A stretch of DNA of 38,003 nt from Kiloniellales bacterium (GTDB lineage: Bacteria; Pseudomonadota; Alphaproteobacteria; Kiloniellales; JAKSDN01), in contig JANQLT010000153.1 in NCBI GenBank assembly GCA_028280455.1, positions 1-38,003 of the forward strand, in the 5' to 3' direction. The notes beneath the pieces are model-generated. The model made no database searches and had not been told where the DNA came from. It saw only the letters and a list, made by a program, of their open reading frames with translations. A program made the position numbers and the translations under genes. Below are positions 15,477 to 22,993 of this stretch, piece after piece. Numbering within the stretch: position 1 is the stretch's first letter; each line of letters starts with the position of its first letter.

Positions 15477-16097
15477 TTAGCTGGGCAAGCGGTTGGCCGG
15501 TACCCGCGCCGGCAGCACCGTCATCGCCGTGTCGATGAAGCGCTGCAGCGACTTTCGGCTGGCGCCGGCGCGGCCCATGACGGCCAAGGCCAGGGCCTGA
15601 CCGGAGAAGAACTCCGCCAGCGCGGTGGCGTCGGCCTCGGCCGGCAGCTCGCCGTTCTTCTGGGCCTGCTTGAAGCGCTTGACGAAGATCGCGCGCCGCT
15701 TGGCGTCGTAGTCGCGGGCCATGTCCTGTAGCGACGGCCGCTCGCCCAAGCACTCGACCACGCTGTTGGCGACGAAGCAGCCGCTCGGGCAGTGCTTGCC
15801 GCGGACCGACTCGGCGACCGTCTCCAGAAAGCGCCGGATGACCACCGCGATCGGGTCCGGCGAACGGGCGAGGTCCTCGACCAGGGGCGCGCCCAGCTCG
15901 TGGAAGTAGACGCTCAGGGCCTTGCGGTAGAGCGCCTCCTTGTCGCCGAAGGTGGCGTAGAGGCCCGGCTTGGCCATGCCCGTGGCGGCCGCCAGGTCGT
16001 TCATCGAGGTGCCCTCGTAGCCCCGCTCCCAGAACAGCCGCATGGCGGCCTCCAGGGCCTGCTTCGGATCCGTCTTGCGTGGCCGGCCGCGTGTCAT
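15477..16097 (-). CDS. TetR/AcrR-family repressor
   Basis: A 206-residue regulator. The N-terminal helix-turn-helix (GRPRKTDPKQALEAAMRLFWERGYEGTSMNDLAAATGMAKPGLYATFGDKEALYRKAL) covers about residues 3-57. The C-terminal ligand domain has CPSGCF near residue 105, as in TetR_C_16-type members. The ATG at 16095-16097 begins the usual GRPRK start; an upstream in-frame start would add 24 residues across the operator region and is less likely. It is divergent from an SDR gene with two matching palindromes between them, so it probably represses itself and the SDR gene. The inducer is unknown. Confidence 0.87.
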   Translation of the reverse strand: MTRGRPRKTDPKQALEAAMRLFWERGYEGTSMNDLAAATGMAKPGLYATFGDKEALYRKALSVYFHELGAPLVEDLARSPDPIAVVIRRFLETVAESVRGKHCPSGCFVANSVVECLGERPSLQDMARDYDAKRRAIFVKRFKQAQKNGELPAEADATALAEFFSGQALALAVMGRAGASRKSLQRFIDTAMTVLPARVPANRLPS

Positions 16098-16129
16098 GGC
16101 GCACCCGTCTGCCTCGAGCCTGGAAATTT

Positions 16130-16143
16130 GTACCACTCGGTAC
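16130..16143. promoter_or_regulatory. TetR operator 1
   Basis: GTACC-ACTC-GGTAC, a perfect 5-base inverted repeat with a 4-base spacer, 33 bases upstream of the TetR start. It has the TACC-N4-GGTA form seen for many TetR-family repressors and matches operator 2. Confidence 0.65.
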
Positions 16144-16181
16144 TTAATTCCCTTGAAAGCGCACGGCAAGCCCCCATTTTC

Positions 16182-16195
16182 CTACCGAGCGGTAC
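16182..16195. promoter_or_regulatory. TetR operator 2
   Basis: CTACC-GAGC-GGTAC repeats the same TACC-N4-GGTA palindrome 52 bases from operator 1 and about 45 bases upstream of the SDR start. The flanking bases are A+T-rich (TTTTCC, GTTATTTCC), in contrast to the surroundings, as expected for a promoter. Confidence 0.65.
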
Positions 16196-16240
16196 GTTAT
16201 TTCCCCAAAAACTCAAGCAAAGCCACGGGAGATCTCCTGC

Positions 16241-16981
16241 ATGAGCAAGATCAAAGACAGGGCCGCCCTGGTGACCGGCGCCAATCGCGGCATCGGCAAG
16301 GCCTTCGTCGAAGAGCTGCTGGCCGCCGGCGCGGCCAAGGTCTACGCCGCCGCGCGCGACCCCAAGACCTTGGAAGAGCTCGTCGAGGCCGGCGCCGGGC
16401 GCGTCGTGCCGGTCGCGCTGGACGTGACCAAGCCCGAGATGATCGAGGCCGCCGCCTCACGCCACGGCGACGTCGCGCTGCTGATCAACAACGCCGGCAT
16501 CGCCAACAACGCCGGCATCATCGACGCCGAGGACACCGGCGCCGCGCGCGCCGAGATGGAGACCAACTACTTCGGCGTCCTCAACATGGTCCGCGCCTTC
16601 GCGCCGGTCCTGGCCGGCAACGACGGCGGCGCCATCGTCAATATCTCCTCCGTCGCGGGCCGGGTGAACTTCCCGGTCATCGGCTCCTACAGCGCCTCCA
16701 AGGCGGCCGTGCATTCCCTGACCCAGGGCGTGCGCGCCGAGCTGGCGGCGCAGGGCACCTTCGTCGCCGGCGTCTATCCGGGGCCGGTCGACACGGCCAT
16801 GGCGGCGGAGTTCCCGATGGACAAGCTCAAGCCGAACGACGTCGCGCGGACGATCCTCGAAAGCCTCGAGGCGGGCGAGGAGGACATCTATCCCGATCCC
16901 GTCTCCAGCGAGCTGAACGCCGGCCTGCTCAGCGACCCCAAGGCCGTCGAGCGCCGGGCCGGAGAGATGCTGCCGTCCTGA
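16241..16981 (+). CDS. SDR-family NAD(P)-dependent oxidoreductase
   Basis: A 246-residue classical short-chain dehydrogenase: ALVTGANRGIGKAF cofactor loop near the N-terminus, LLINNAGIANNAG (NNAG motif), IVNISSVAG with the catalytic Ser, YSASKAAVHSL with the YxxxK pair, and YPGPVDTAM. All catalytic residues are present. It starts at ATG 16241 and is divergent from the TetR gene with two operators between them. The substrate is unknown; TetR-controlled SDRs of this type often reduce reactive carbonyls, but that is inference. Confidence 0.87.
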   Translation: MSKIKDRAALVTGANRGIGKAFVEELLAAGAAKVYAAARDPKTLEELVEAGAGRVVPVALDVTKPEMIEAAASRHGDVALLINNAGIANNAGIIDAEDTGAARAEMETNYFGVLNMVRAFAPVLAGNDGGAIVNISSVAGRVNFPVIGSYSASKAAVHSLTQGVRAELAAQGTFVAGVYPGPVDTAMAAEFPMDKLKPNDVARTILESLEAGEEDIYPDPVSSELNAGLLSDPKAVERRAGEMLPS

Positions 16982-17107
16982 TCCAGGTCATATCCCCGGG
17001 CCATCTCCCCCGGGTACGTCGCCGAGTGGGCTCTGGAAGTCCCCGCCATCCCACTCGGTGACGTTTCTTCTGGCTTTCCGCTGCCCATCGCGTGCTAGCG
17101 TCGCGCG

Positions 17108-17764
17108 ATGGATGAGGAAGCGCATGCCGGCAAGCTGATTGCCGACCTGGCGACGGCCTTGGAGGGGCTGTCGCTCGAGGAGCCCGGCGCGAGGGACTAC
17201 GTCGCCAGGCTGCTCGTCGCGCTGCGCGCCGCCGCCTTGTCGTGCAACCCGAGGCGCCCCGAAGGGCTCGCCGCGCCGGCCGAATGGCAGCGCTTCCTGG
17301 CCGCGCGCGGCGGCGGACCCGGCGCGGCGATGCTGGAGTCGTTGCGAGCGCTGTCGCCGAGCCTGACCTGGCTGCGCGCGGATCATTTCTATCCCGAGCC
17401 CGAGAACGCCTACTTCGCCGAGCGGCTTTGGGGCGCCATGCTGGTCGGCCAGGACGATGCCCTGTTCCTCGCCGAGGAGCGCTACATCGCCCTGCTCATG
17501 ATCCTCTTTCCGCACACGACCTATCCCCTGCATGCCCACCGCATCGAGGAGCTCTACTTCGTGCTCTCGGGCGAGGCGGAGTGGACGCACGACGGCGAGA
17601 GCTGGAGCCTCCTGCCGCCGGGATCGGCCTTCCACAACCATTCCTACCAGCCCCACGCGATACGCGCCGGCGCCGAGCCGATGGTGGCGGTCGGGCTCTA
17701 TCTGCCGCCCTTCGGTTGGGAAAACGAGCTGCTGACGCAAGGCACCGGCGGCACGGCCGCATGA
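17108..17764 (+). CDS. DddQ-like cupin, DMSP-lyase family protein
   Basis: A 218-residue protein with an N-terminal helical region (about 1-110) and a C-terminal cupin barrel. The metal motif is TYPLHAHRIEELYFVLSG: H142, H144, E148 and Y150, with H183 in the second motif (SYQPHAIRAG). The HxxxExY spacing and the distance to the last His correspond closely to the zinc site I recall for DddQ (H125, E129, Y131, H163). DddQ cleaves dimethylsulfoniopropionate to acrylate and dimethyl sulfide; relatives with other or unknown substrates exist. Its stop overlaps the next gene's ATG in ATGA, so the product acts with or beside an Asp/Glu-racemase-like protein. Confidence 0.72.
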   Translation: MDEEAHAGKLIADLATALEGLSLEEPGARDYVARLLVALRAAALSCNPRRPEGLAAPAEWQRFLAARGGGPGAAMLESLRALSPSLTWLRADHFYPEPENAYFAERLWGAMLVGQDDALFLAEERYIALLMILFPHTTYPLHAHRIEELYFVLSGEAEWTHDGESWSLLPPGSAFHNHSYQPHAIRAGAEPMVAVGLYLPPFGWENELLTQGTGGTAA

Positions 17765-18486
17765 CCAAGCACGTCGGCATCGTCGCCTGCTCGGCCGAGG
17801 GCGCGGCGCTCTGCTACCGCACGATCTGCGTCGAGGGCGCCGCGCTGCTCGGGGGCCATGGCCATCCCGAGGTCTCGATGCACACGCCCTCGCTGGCCGA
17901 CTACGTCGCCTGCCTGGAGCGCGGCGACCTGGACGGCGTCGCCGATCTCATGCTGGCCTCGGCCGAGAAGCTGGCGGCGATCGGCGCGGACTTCCTGATC
18001 TGCCCCGACAACACGATCCACCAGGCATTCGACCGGGTGGCGGCGCGGTCGCCGCGGCCCTGGCTGCACATCGCCGAGGTGGTCGCGGCCGAGGCCGCCG
18101 CGCGCGGCTTCGCGCGCCTGGCGCTGACCGGCACCCGGTGGCTGGTCGAGAGCGACGTCTATCCCGCGACCTTGGCGGCCCGGAGCCTGGCGTGCATCCG
18201 GCCGACGCCCGACGAGATCGCGGCGATCGACCGCATCATCATGCAGGAGCTGGTCTACGGCCGCTTCGAGCCGGACAGCGTCGCCGCCATCCAGGCCATC
18301 CTCGGGCGCATGAAAGAGGCCGGCTGCGACGCCGCGATTCTCGGCTGCACCGAGCTGCCGCTGATCCTCGACGACGGCAACGCGCCCCTGCCGACCTTGG
18401 ACTCGACCCGGCTCCTGGCGCGGGCGGCCTTGCGCGAAGCTACCGACCAGGGCCGCCCGGCGGCTCCCAGCTCGGCGGCTCGCTGA
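17761..18486 (+). CDS. Asp/Glu racemase superfamily protein with one catalytic Cys replaced
   Basis: A 241-residue protein of the aspartate/glutamate/hydantoin racemase fold. The second catalytic motif GCTELPL is intact (C196). The first is CPDNTIH, with Asp83 where two-Cys racemases have Cys (CNTxH) and E. coli YgeA-type broad racemases, as I recall, have Thr. Two-base racemisation of the usual kind is therefore doubtful. The superfamily also includes maleate isomerase, arylmalonate decarboxylase and the algal DMSP lyase Alma1. It is translationally coupled to the DddQ-like cupin. The 3' end overlaps the convergent LysR gene by 47 bases. Confidence 0.78.
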   Translation: MTKHVGIVACSAEGAALCYRTICVEGAALLGGHGHPEVSMHTPSLADYVACLERGDLDGVADLMLASAEKLAAIGADFLICPDNTIHQAFDRVAARSPRPWLHIAEVVAAEAAARGFARLALTGTRWLVESDVYPATLAARSLACIRPTPDEIAAIDRIIMQELVYGRFEPDSVAAIQAILGRMKEAGCDAAILGCTELPLILDDGNAPLPTLDSTRLLARAALREATDQGRPAAPSSAAR

Positions 18487-19378
18487 TGCGCTCGGCCATG
18501 AAGTCGACGAAGGCGCGGACCTTCGGCGCCAGGTTGTGGCGCGCCGGATAGACCGCGTAGATCCCCGGCTCGCGCGGGTCCTGCCAGTCGCTCAGCAGCT
18601 CCACCAGGCGGCCGTCGCGGAGCGCCGGGCCGGCGATGAAGGTCGGCAGCCGGATGATCCCTTGGCCGGCCAGGGCGGCCTGTAGCAGCACTTCGCCGTT
18701 GTTGGTCTCCAAGGGCCCCTGGACGGTGACCCGCTGCGTCTTGCCGGCCCGGCGGAAGGGCCAGATCCGCGGCGGCTCGAGGTAGCTGTAGATCAGGCAG
18801 TCGTGGCGGCGCAGCTCCTGCGGCGTCCCGGGCCGGCCGTGCCGCTCCAGGTAGCCGGGGCTGGCGCAGATCGCCAGCCGGCTGGCCGCCAGGCGCCGGG
18901 CGACCAGGCTCGATGCCGGCAGCCCGCCGATGCGGATGCCGACGTCGTAGCCCTCCTCGACCAGGTCGACCCGCCGGTCGTTCAGGCTCAGCTCGACCGC
19001 CAGCGCGGGGTGGCGCGCCTGGAAGGCCGGCAGCGCCGGCGCCAGGTGCAGGATGCCGAAGGACATCGGCGCGGCGATCCGCAGCCGGCCGCGCACGCCG
19101 CCGGTCAGGTGGGTGACCGCCGCCTCGGCGCCGGCCGCCTCCGCCAGCATCCGCTGGCAGCCCTCGAAGAAGACCGCGCCCTCCTCGGTCAGCGACAGGC
19201 GCCGGGTCGTGCGCTGCAGCAGGCGCACGCCGAGATCGGCCTCCAGCCGGGCGACCTGCTTGGAGACCGCCGACTTCGAGAGGCCCAGGGCGCGGCCGGC
19301 CGCCGTGAAGCCCTCGGCTTCGACGACCCGGGCGAAGACCGCCATGTCGGCCAGATCGCAGGCCAAGCTTCTGTCCAC
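18440..19378 (-). CDS. LysR-family transcriptional regulator
   Basis: A 312-residue LysR regulator. The winged helix-turn-helix ([36 protein letters not shown]) covers about residues 11-70, and a periplasmic-binding-like effector domain ([18 protein letters not shown] onward) covers about 95-300. The start is GTG at 19378; an internal ATG at 19345 would cut into the HTH lead-in, so the GTG is preferred. It is divergent from wrbA across a short A+T-rich region with inverted repeats, so it probably controls the wrbA-pirin genes. Closest functional types respond to quinones or electrophiles, an inference from the target genes. Confidence 0.86.
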   Translation of the reverse strand: MDRSLACDLADMAVFARVVEAEGFTAAGRALGLSKSAVSKQVARLEADLGVRLLQRTTRRLSLTEEGAVFFEGCQRMLAEAAGAEAAVTHLTGGVRGRLRIAAPMSFGILHLAPALPAFQARHPALAVELSLNDRRVDLVEEGYDVGIRIGGLPASSLVARRLAASRLAICASPGYLERHGRPGTPQELRRHDCLIYSYLEPPRIWPFRRAGKTQRVTVQGPLETNNGEVLLQAALAGQGIIRLPTFIAGPALRDGRLVELLSDWQDPREPGIYAVYPARHNLAPKVRAFVDFMAERISEPPSWEPPGGPGR

Positions 19379-19380
19379 TC

Positions 19381-19403
19381 AGAGAAACAATAAGTTCTCT
19401 TAT
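19381..19403. promoter_or_regulatory. Probable LysR operator between lysR and wrbA
   Basis: Two overlapping inverted repeats lie in a rare A+T-rich patch: AGAGAA (19381-19386) with TTCTCT (19395-19400), and ATAAG (19390-19394) with CTTAT (19399-19403). The patch sits immediately upstream of the LysR start and about 90 bases before wrbA, the usual place for a LysR site. Confidence 0.45.
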
Positions 19404-19490
19404 CGTCTAATTGTTCTCGATTGGGCAAGCCCCATATGCTCCCTGCGAGGTCCTCGACGGGGCCGATCGGAACAGGAAGGGACGCGGACG

Positions 19491-20093
19491 ATGAGCAAGC
19501 TTCTGGTGCTCTACTACAGCAGCTACGGCCACGTGGAGACGCTGGCCTCGGCGGTCGCCGAGGGCGCGCGGGGGGTCGAGGGCACGGCGGTCACGGTCAA
19601 GCGGGTGCCGGAGCTGGTGCCCGAGGAGGCCGCCCGCAAGGCCGGCATCAAGCTGGAGCAGGCGGCGCCGATCGCCGCGCCGGGCGAGCTGGCCGACTAC
19701 GACGCGATCGTCTTCGGCACGCCGACCCGCTTCGGCAACATGGCCTCGCAGATGCGCAACTTCCTCGACCAGACCGGCGGGCTCTGGGCTAGGGGCGCGC
19801 TGGTCGGCAAGGTCGGCAGCGTCTTCGCCTCGACAGGCACCCAGCACGGCGGCCAGGAGACCACCATCACCTCCTTCCACACCACCCTGCTGCACCACGG
19901 CATGGTCATCGTCGGCGTGCCCTACGCCTGCCAGGGCCTGGTGGAGATGGGCGAGATCACCGGCGGCACGCCCTACGGCGCGACCACCCTGGCCGGCGGC
20001 GACGGCAGCCGCCAGCCGAGCGACAACGAGCTGGCCATCGCCCGTTACCAGGGCGAGCACGTCGCCCAGGTCGCGCGCAAGCTGGCCGCCTGA
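19491..20093 (+). CDS. wrbA: NAD(P)H:quinone oxidoreductase WrbA
   Basis: A 200-residue flavodoxin-like enzyme with the WrbA signatures: [15 protein letters not shown] (FMN phosphate loop), [38 protein letters not shown] and ARYQGEHVA near the end. It reduces quinones by two electrons in the cytoplasm, avoiding semiquinone radicals. Length is normal. The start is ATG 19491 with an AGGAAGGGA site. It is the first gene after the LysR-controlled intergenic region; the pirin gene follows after 29 bases and is probably co-transcribed. Confidence 0.92.
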   Translation: MSKLLVLYYSSYGHVETLASAVAEGARGVEGTAVTVKRVPELVPEEAARKAGIKLEQAAPIAAPGELADYDAIVFGTPTRFGNMASQMRNFLDQTGGLWARGALVGKVGSVFASTGTQHGGQETTITSFHTTLLHHGMVIVGVPYACQGLVEMGEITGGTPYGATTLAGGDGSRQPSDNELAIARYQGEHVAQVARKLAA

Positions 20094-20122
20094 CATCGGG
20101 CCGGCGCAACGGGAGAGTCCCG

Positions 20123-20821
20123 ATGATCGAGCATCGTCCCTTCGACAGCCTCGGCCGCATGGACATCGACTGGCTGTCGGCGCGCTATCACTTCAGCTTC
20201 GCGCACTACCACGATCCCGCGCGCATGGGCGTCGGCCCGCTCAGGGTCTGGAACGACGACACGATCCAGCCCGGCGGCGGCTTCGAGCCGCACGGCCATC
20301 GGGACATGGAGATCATCACCTATGTGCGCAGCGGCGCCATCAGCCACCGCGACCACCTGGGCAACGAGGGCCGCACCGAGGCCGGCAACGTCCAGGTCAT
20401 GTCGGCCGGCAGCGGCATCCGGCACGCCGAGTTCAACCTCGAGGACGAGGTGACGCGGATCTACCAGATCTGGATCCAGCCCGACCGGAGCGGCGCCGCG
20501 CCGCGCTGGGACCAGCGCGCCTTCCCCAAGCTCGAGCGCGCCGGCGTCCTGGTGCCCCTGGCCTCCGGCCGGCCGGGCGACGACGGCGCCCTGCCGATCC
20601 ACCAGGACGCCGCGCTCCTCGGCGCCACCCTGCTGCCCGGTCAATCGGTCAACCATGCCCTGGCGCCGGGCCGGCGGGCCTACCTGGTCGTCGCCGAGGG
20701 CGCGGTCGAGGCCGGCGGCTTGACGCTCGGCCCGCGCGACGGCGCCGTCGTCACCGATCGGCCGAGCCTGGAGATCCGCGCCGCGAGCCCGGCCGAGATC
20801 CTCCTGGCCGACCTGCCGTGA
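20123..20821 (+). CDS. Pirin family protein (YhaK-like)
   Basis: A 232-residue bicupin of the pirin family. The metal motif is FEPHGHRDMEIITYV, and SAGSGIRHAEFN and QIWIQPDRSG are further family signatures. Some bacterial pirins have quercetin 2,3-dioxygenase activity and others are redox sensors. Its place directly after wrbA and before a glutathionyl-hydroquinone reductase points to handling of quinones or flavonoid-like compounds. The start is ATG 20123 after GGGAGAG. Confidence 0.88.
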   Translation: MIEHRPFDSLGRMDIDWLSARYHFSFAHYHDPARMGVGPLRVWNDDTIQPGGGFEPHGHRDMEIITYVRSGAISHRDHLGNEGRTEAGNVQVMSAGSGIRHAEFNLEDEVTRIYQIWIQPDRSGAAPRWDQRAFPKLERAGVLVPLASGRPGDDGALPIHQDAALLGATLLPGQSVNHALAPGRRAYLVVAEGAVEAGGLTLGPRDGAVVTDRPSLEIRAASPAEILLADLP

Positions 20822-20850
20822 CGGGCCGCTTCGATCCCGAGAAGGCAGTC

Positions 20851-20890
20851 ATGCTTCGTCAGGCTCATGCTTCGTCAGGCTCAGCATGAG
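20851..20890. repeat. Tandem 16-base repeat with hairpin
   Basis: ATGCTTCGTCAGGCTC occurs twice in perfect tandem (20851-20866, 20867-20882). The second copy lies inside an inverted repeat, CTCATGCT (20865-20872) with AGCATGAG (20883-20890). It follows the pirin stop and could serve as an mRNA 3' end, though no T-run follows. Confidence 0.7.
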
Positions 20891-20912
20891 AGCGGTGCAA
20901 TAAAGAAAGTGA

Positions 20913-20965
20913 GCCTCGCCCTGAGCCTCCTCATCCCGAGCTTGTCGAGGGACGAAGGGCGAGGC
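20913..20965. repeat. Intergenic palindromic repeat
   Basis: GCCTCGCCCT (20913-20922) pairs with AGGGCGAGGC (20956-20965) as a perfect 10-base inverted repeat. The loop contains CTCATCCCGAGCTTGTCGAG, a sequence type I recognise as dispersed in alphaproteobacterial intergenic regions. It lies 50 bases before the next gene. Confidence 0.6.
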
Positions 20966-21015
20966 GGGCGGCTCGCACATCATTTGGACAAGAACAGCAG
21001 ACTAGGAATCGGACC

Positions 21016-22002
21016 ATGGGACTCCTCGTTGACGGCGTCTGGCAGGACCGCTGGTACGACACCAAGGCCATCGGCGGCCGTTTCGAGCGGCAGGCCTCGG
21101 CCTTCCGCAACTGGGTCACCGCCGACGGCAGCGCGGGCCCGAGCGGCGAGGGCGGCTTCACGGCCGAGCCGGGCCGCTATCACCTCTACGTCTCGCTGGC
21201 CTGCCCCTGGGCGCACCGGACCTTGATCTTCCGGCGCCTCAAGCGGCTCGAGTCGGTCGTCTCGCTGTCGGTCGTGCACTGGCACATGGGCGAGCAGGGC
21301 TGGGAATTCCGCGAGGCCCCGGGCACGATCCCGGACTCGGTCAACGGCGCGCGCTGTCTGCATGAGATCTACACCCGCGCCCTGCCGGACTACAGCGGCC
21401 GGGTCACCGTGCCGGTGCTCTGGGACAAGCAGCGCCGGACCATCGTCAACAACGAGTCCGCCGAGATCGTCCGCATGCTCAACGGCGCCTTCGATGCCTG
21501 GGGCGACGCCTCGCTGGACTTCCATCCCGCGGCGCTGCGCGACGAGATCAAGGCGGTCAACGAGCGGGTCTACGCCACGGTCAACAACGGCGTCTACCGC
21601 GCCGGCTTCGCCACCAGCCAGGCGGCCTACGAGGAAGCCGTCACGGCGCTGTTCGACAGCCTGGACTGGCTGGAGGAGCGCCTGTCGCGCCAGCGCTATC
21701 TCGTCGGCGAGCGCCTGACCGAGGCCGACTGGCGGCTCTTCACCACCCTGCTGCGCTTCGACCCGGTCTACGTCGGCCACTTCAAGTGCAACATCCGCCG
21801 CCTGGCCGACTACCCCAACCTCTGGGCCTTCACCCGCGAGCTCTACCAGGTCCCCGGCGTCGCCGAGACGGTGAGCCTCGAGCACATCAAGCGCCACTAC
21901 TACGGCAGCCACAAGACCATCAACCCCTCGGGCGTGGTGCCGCAGGGCCCGGACATCGATTTCACCGCGCCGCACCGCCGGGAGCGGCTCAGCGCCGCGT
22001 GA
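21016..22002 (+). CDS. Glutathionyl-hydroquinone reductase (Xi-class GST, YqjG/ECM4 family)
   Basis: A 328-residue Xi-class glutathione transferase. The active site is in SLACPWAHRTLIFRRLK, the CPWA motif characteristic of the family. VPVLWDKQRRTIVNNESAEIVRML is the glutathione-binding region, and HYYGSHKTINPSGVVPQGP is the C-terminal signature of YqjG/PcpF. It reduces glutathionyl-hydroquinones to free hydroquinones. The start is ATG 21016. It lies downstream of wrbA and pirin but is separated by 194 bases of repeats, so it may have its own promoter. Confidence 0.9.
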   Translation: MGLLVDGVWQDRWYDTKAIGGRFERQASAFRNWVTADGSAGPSGEGGFTAEPGRYHLYVSLACPWAHRTLIFRRLKRLESVVSLSVVHWHMGEQGWEFREAPGTIPDSVNGARCLHEIYTRALPDYSGRVTVPVLWDKQRRTIVNNESAEIVRMLNGAFDAWGDASLDFHPAALRDEIKAVNERVYATVNNGVYRAGFATSQAAYEEAVTALFDSLDWLEERLSRQRYLVGERLTEADWRLFTTLLRFDPVYVGHFKCNIRRLADYPNLWAFTRELYQVPGVAETVSLEHIKRHYYGSHKTINPSGVVPQGPDIDFTAPHRRERLSAA

Positions 22003-22020
22003 CGGCCGTGTTCGGCAGGC

Positions 22021-22839
22021 TCACCCCGAGACCGCGAAGTGACGCCGCAGTGCGGCCGTCACCGTTGCGGGCTCCTCGATGTGCGCCAGATGACCGGTCT
22101 TCGGCAGCAGCAGGCGCCGGCAGCGCGGCAGGGTCCTTTCGAGGAAGTCGTTCGTGGCCGCGACGCGGGGATGATCCTCGTCGCCGTGGATCAGTAGCGT
22201 CGGCACCCGCATCCGGTGCAGCGCCGGCTGATGCGCCTCGAGCGGCGGCCGGCTCCAGTGGAGGCTGCGCAGCGTGTTGAGGGCGCCGACGACCGATTGC
22301 CCGCGCAGGCGATCGAGATAGGCCCGCCAGGCCTCGGGCGCCTTGTCGGCAAGCCGCCGGTAGGCCGGGTCGTTCGCGAACCACCGCACGGCGCCGTCGC
22401 CGGCCTGCTCTTCGAGCAGGGCGATCTCGCGCTCCAGCTCGGCTCTGTAGGTGGCGCGCCCGGCTTCGTCGCGCGGCCCGTCGCTGCAGCCCATCAGGGT
22501 CAGGCTGATCAGCCGCTGCGCGCCGGTCAGGGCGAAGAGGAGGCTGGTGAAGCTGCCCATCGACAGGCCGACCAGGTGGAAGCGGTCGAGCGCCAGTCGC
22601 TCGGCGATCGTCCTGAGATCCCGCACCTGCAGGTCTTGCCCATAGAAGGCGATGTCCGGGGGCGCCTCCGAGGGCAGGAAGCCGCGGGCGCAGAAGCGAA
22701 TGCAGCGATGGTCTCGCTCGAGCGCCTCGACGAGCCCGTCCCAGCTCCGCCAATCGCCGCCGAACTCGTGGGCCAGCAAGACCGCCGGGCCCCGGCCGCG
22801 CTCCTCGACGAAGAGCGTGATCCCGTCGTCCATGCGCAT
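22021..22839 (-). CDS. Alpha/beta hydrolase
   Basis: A 272-residue alpha/beta-hydrolase fold protein. The nucleophile elbow is GLSMGS (Ser93 from the chosen start), the acid lies in LLIHGDEDHPR, and the catalytic His is in GHLAHIEEP. The oxyanion region is AHEFGGDWRSW. The ATG at 22837-22839 is chosen because GGAG lies seven bases upstream; the in-frame codon at 22867-22869 is TTG and sits in a palindrome. The substrate is unknown. It is divergent from a GntR gene and its acyl-CoA operon, and shares the intervening operator. Confidence 0.83.
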   Translation of the reverse strand: MRMDDGITLFVEERGRGPAVLLAHEFGGDWRSWDGLVEALERDHRCIRFCARGFLPSEAPPDIAFYGQDLQVRDLRTIAERLALDRFHLVGLSMGSFTSLLFALTGAQRLISLTLMGCSDGPRDEAGRATYRAELEREIALLEEQAGDGAVRWFANDPAYRRLADKAPEAWRAYLDRLRGQSVVGALNTLRSLHWSRPPLEAHQPALHRMRVPTLLIHGDEDHPRVAATNDFLERTLPRCRRLLLPKTGHLAHIEEPATVTAALRRHFAVSG

Positions 22840-22854
22840 GACGCCGCTCCGACG

Positions 22855-22874
22855 AATAATTGTTGACAATCATT
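22855..22874. promoter_or_regulatory. GntR-type operator containing a consensus -35 hexamer
   Basis: AATAATTGT-TG-ACAATCATT has 9-base inverted arms with one mismatch; the core ATTGTTGACAAT (22859-22870) is perfect. A consensus TTGACA (22863-22868) lies inside on the + strand. No convincing -10 was found at 16-18 bases. It is placed 16 bases upstream of the hydrolase start and 120 bases upstream of gntR, so it could control both. Confidence 0.6.
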
Positions 22875-22915
22875 TATCGCACCGGGAAGATCAAGGGCAT
22901 TTCGCGAACGCCGGG

Positions 22916-22955
22916 GCCCGAAACGCGGGGGTTTGAAAGCCCGAAACGCCGGGGG
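22916..22955. repeat. Short G-rich direct repeats in the gntR leader
   Basis: GCCCGAAACGCGGGGG (22916-22931) and GCCCGAAACGCCGGGGG (22939-22955) are near-identical, separated by TTTGAAA. A related GAACGCCGGGG lies just before, at about 22906-22916. They lie in the untranslated leader of gntR. Confidence 0.55.
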
Positions 22956-22993
22956 CCCGCAGGCAAGGACTTGGAGCGCCGGGATTTGGCAGG

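Noticed and set aside
15296..15538. Short + strand reading frame in the gap before the TetR gene
   Set aside because: Arg/Gly/Trp-rich with no ribosome site or family resemblance, and it runs antisense into the TetR 3' end.
19345..19378. ATG at 19345 as the LysR start
   Set aside because: It would leave no lead-in before the first helix of the DNA-binding domain, and no ribosome site precedes it; the GTG at 19378 gives the usual N-terminus.
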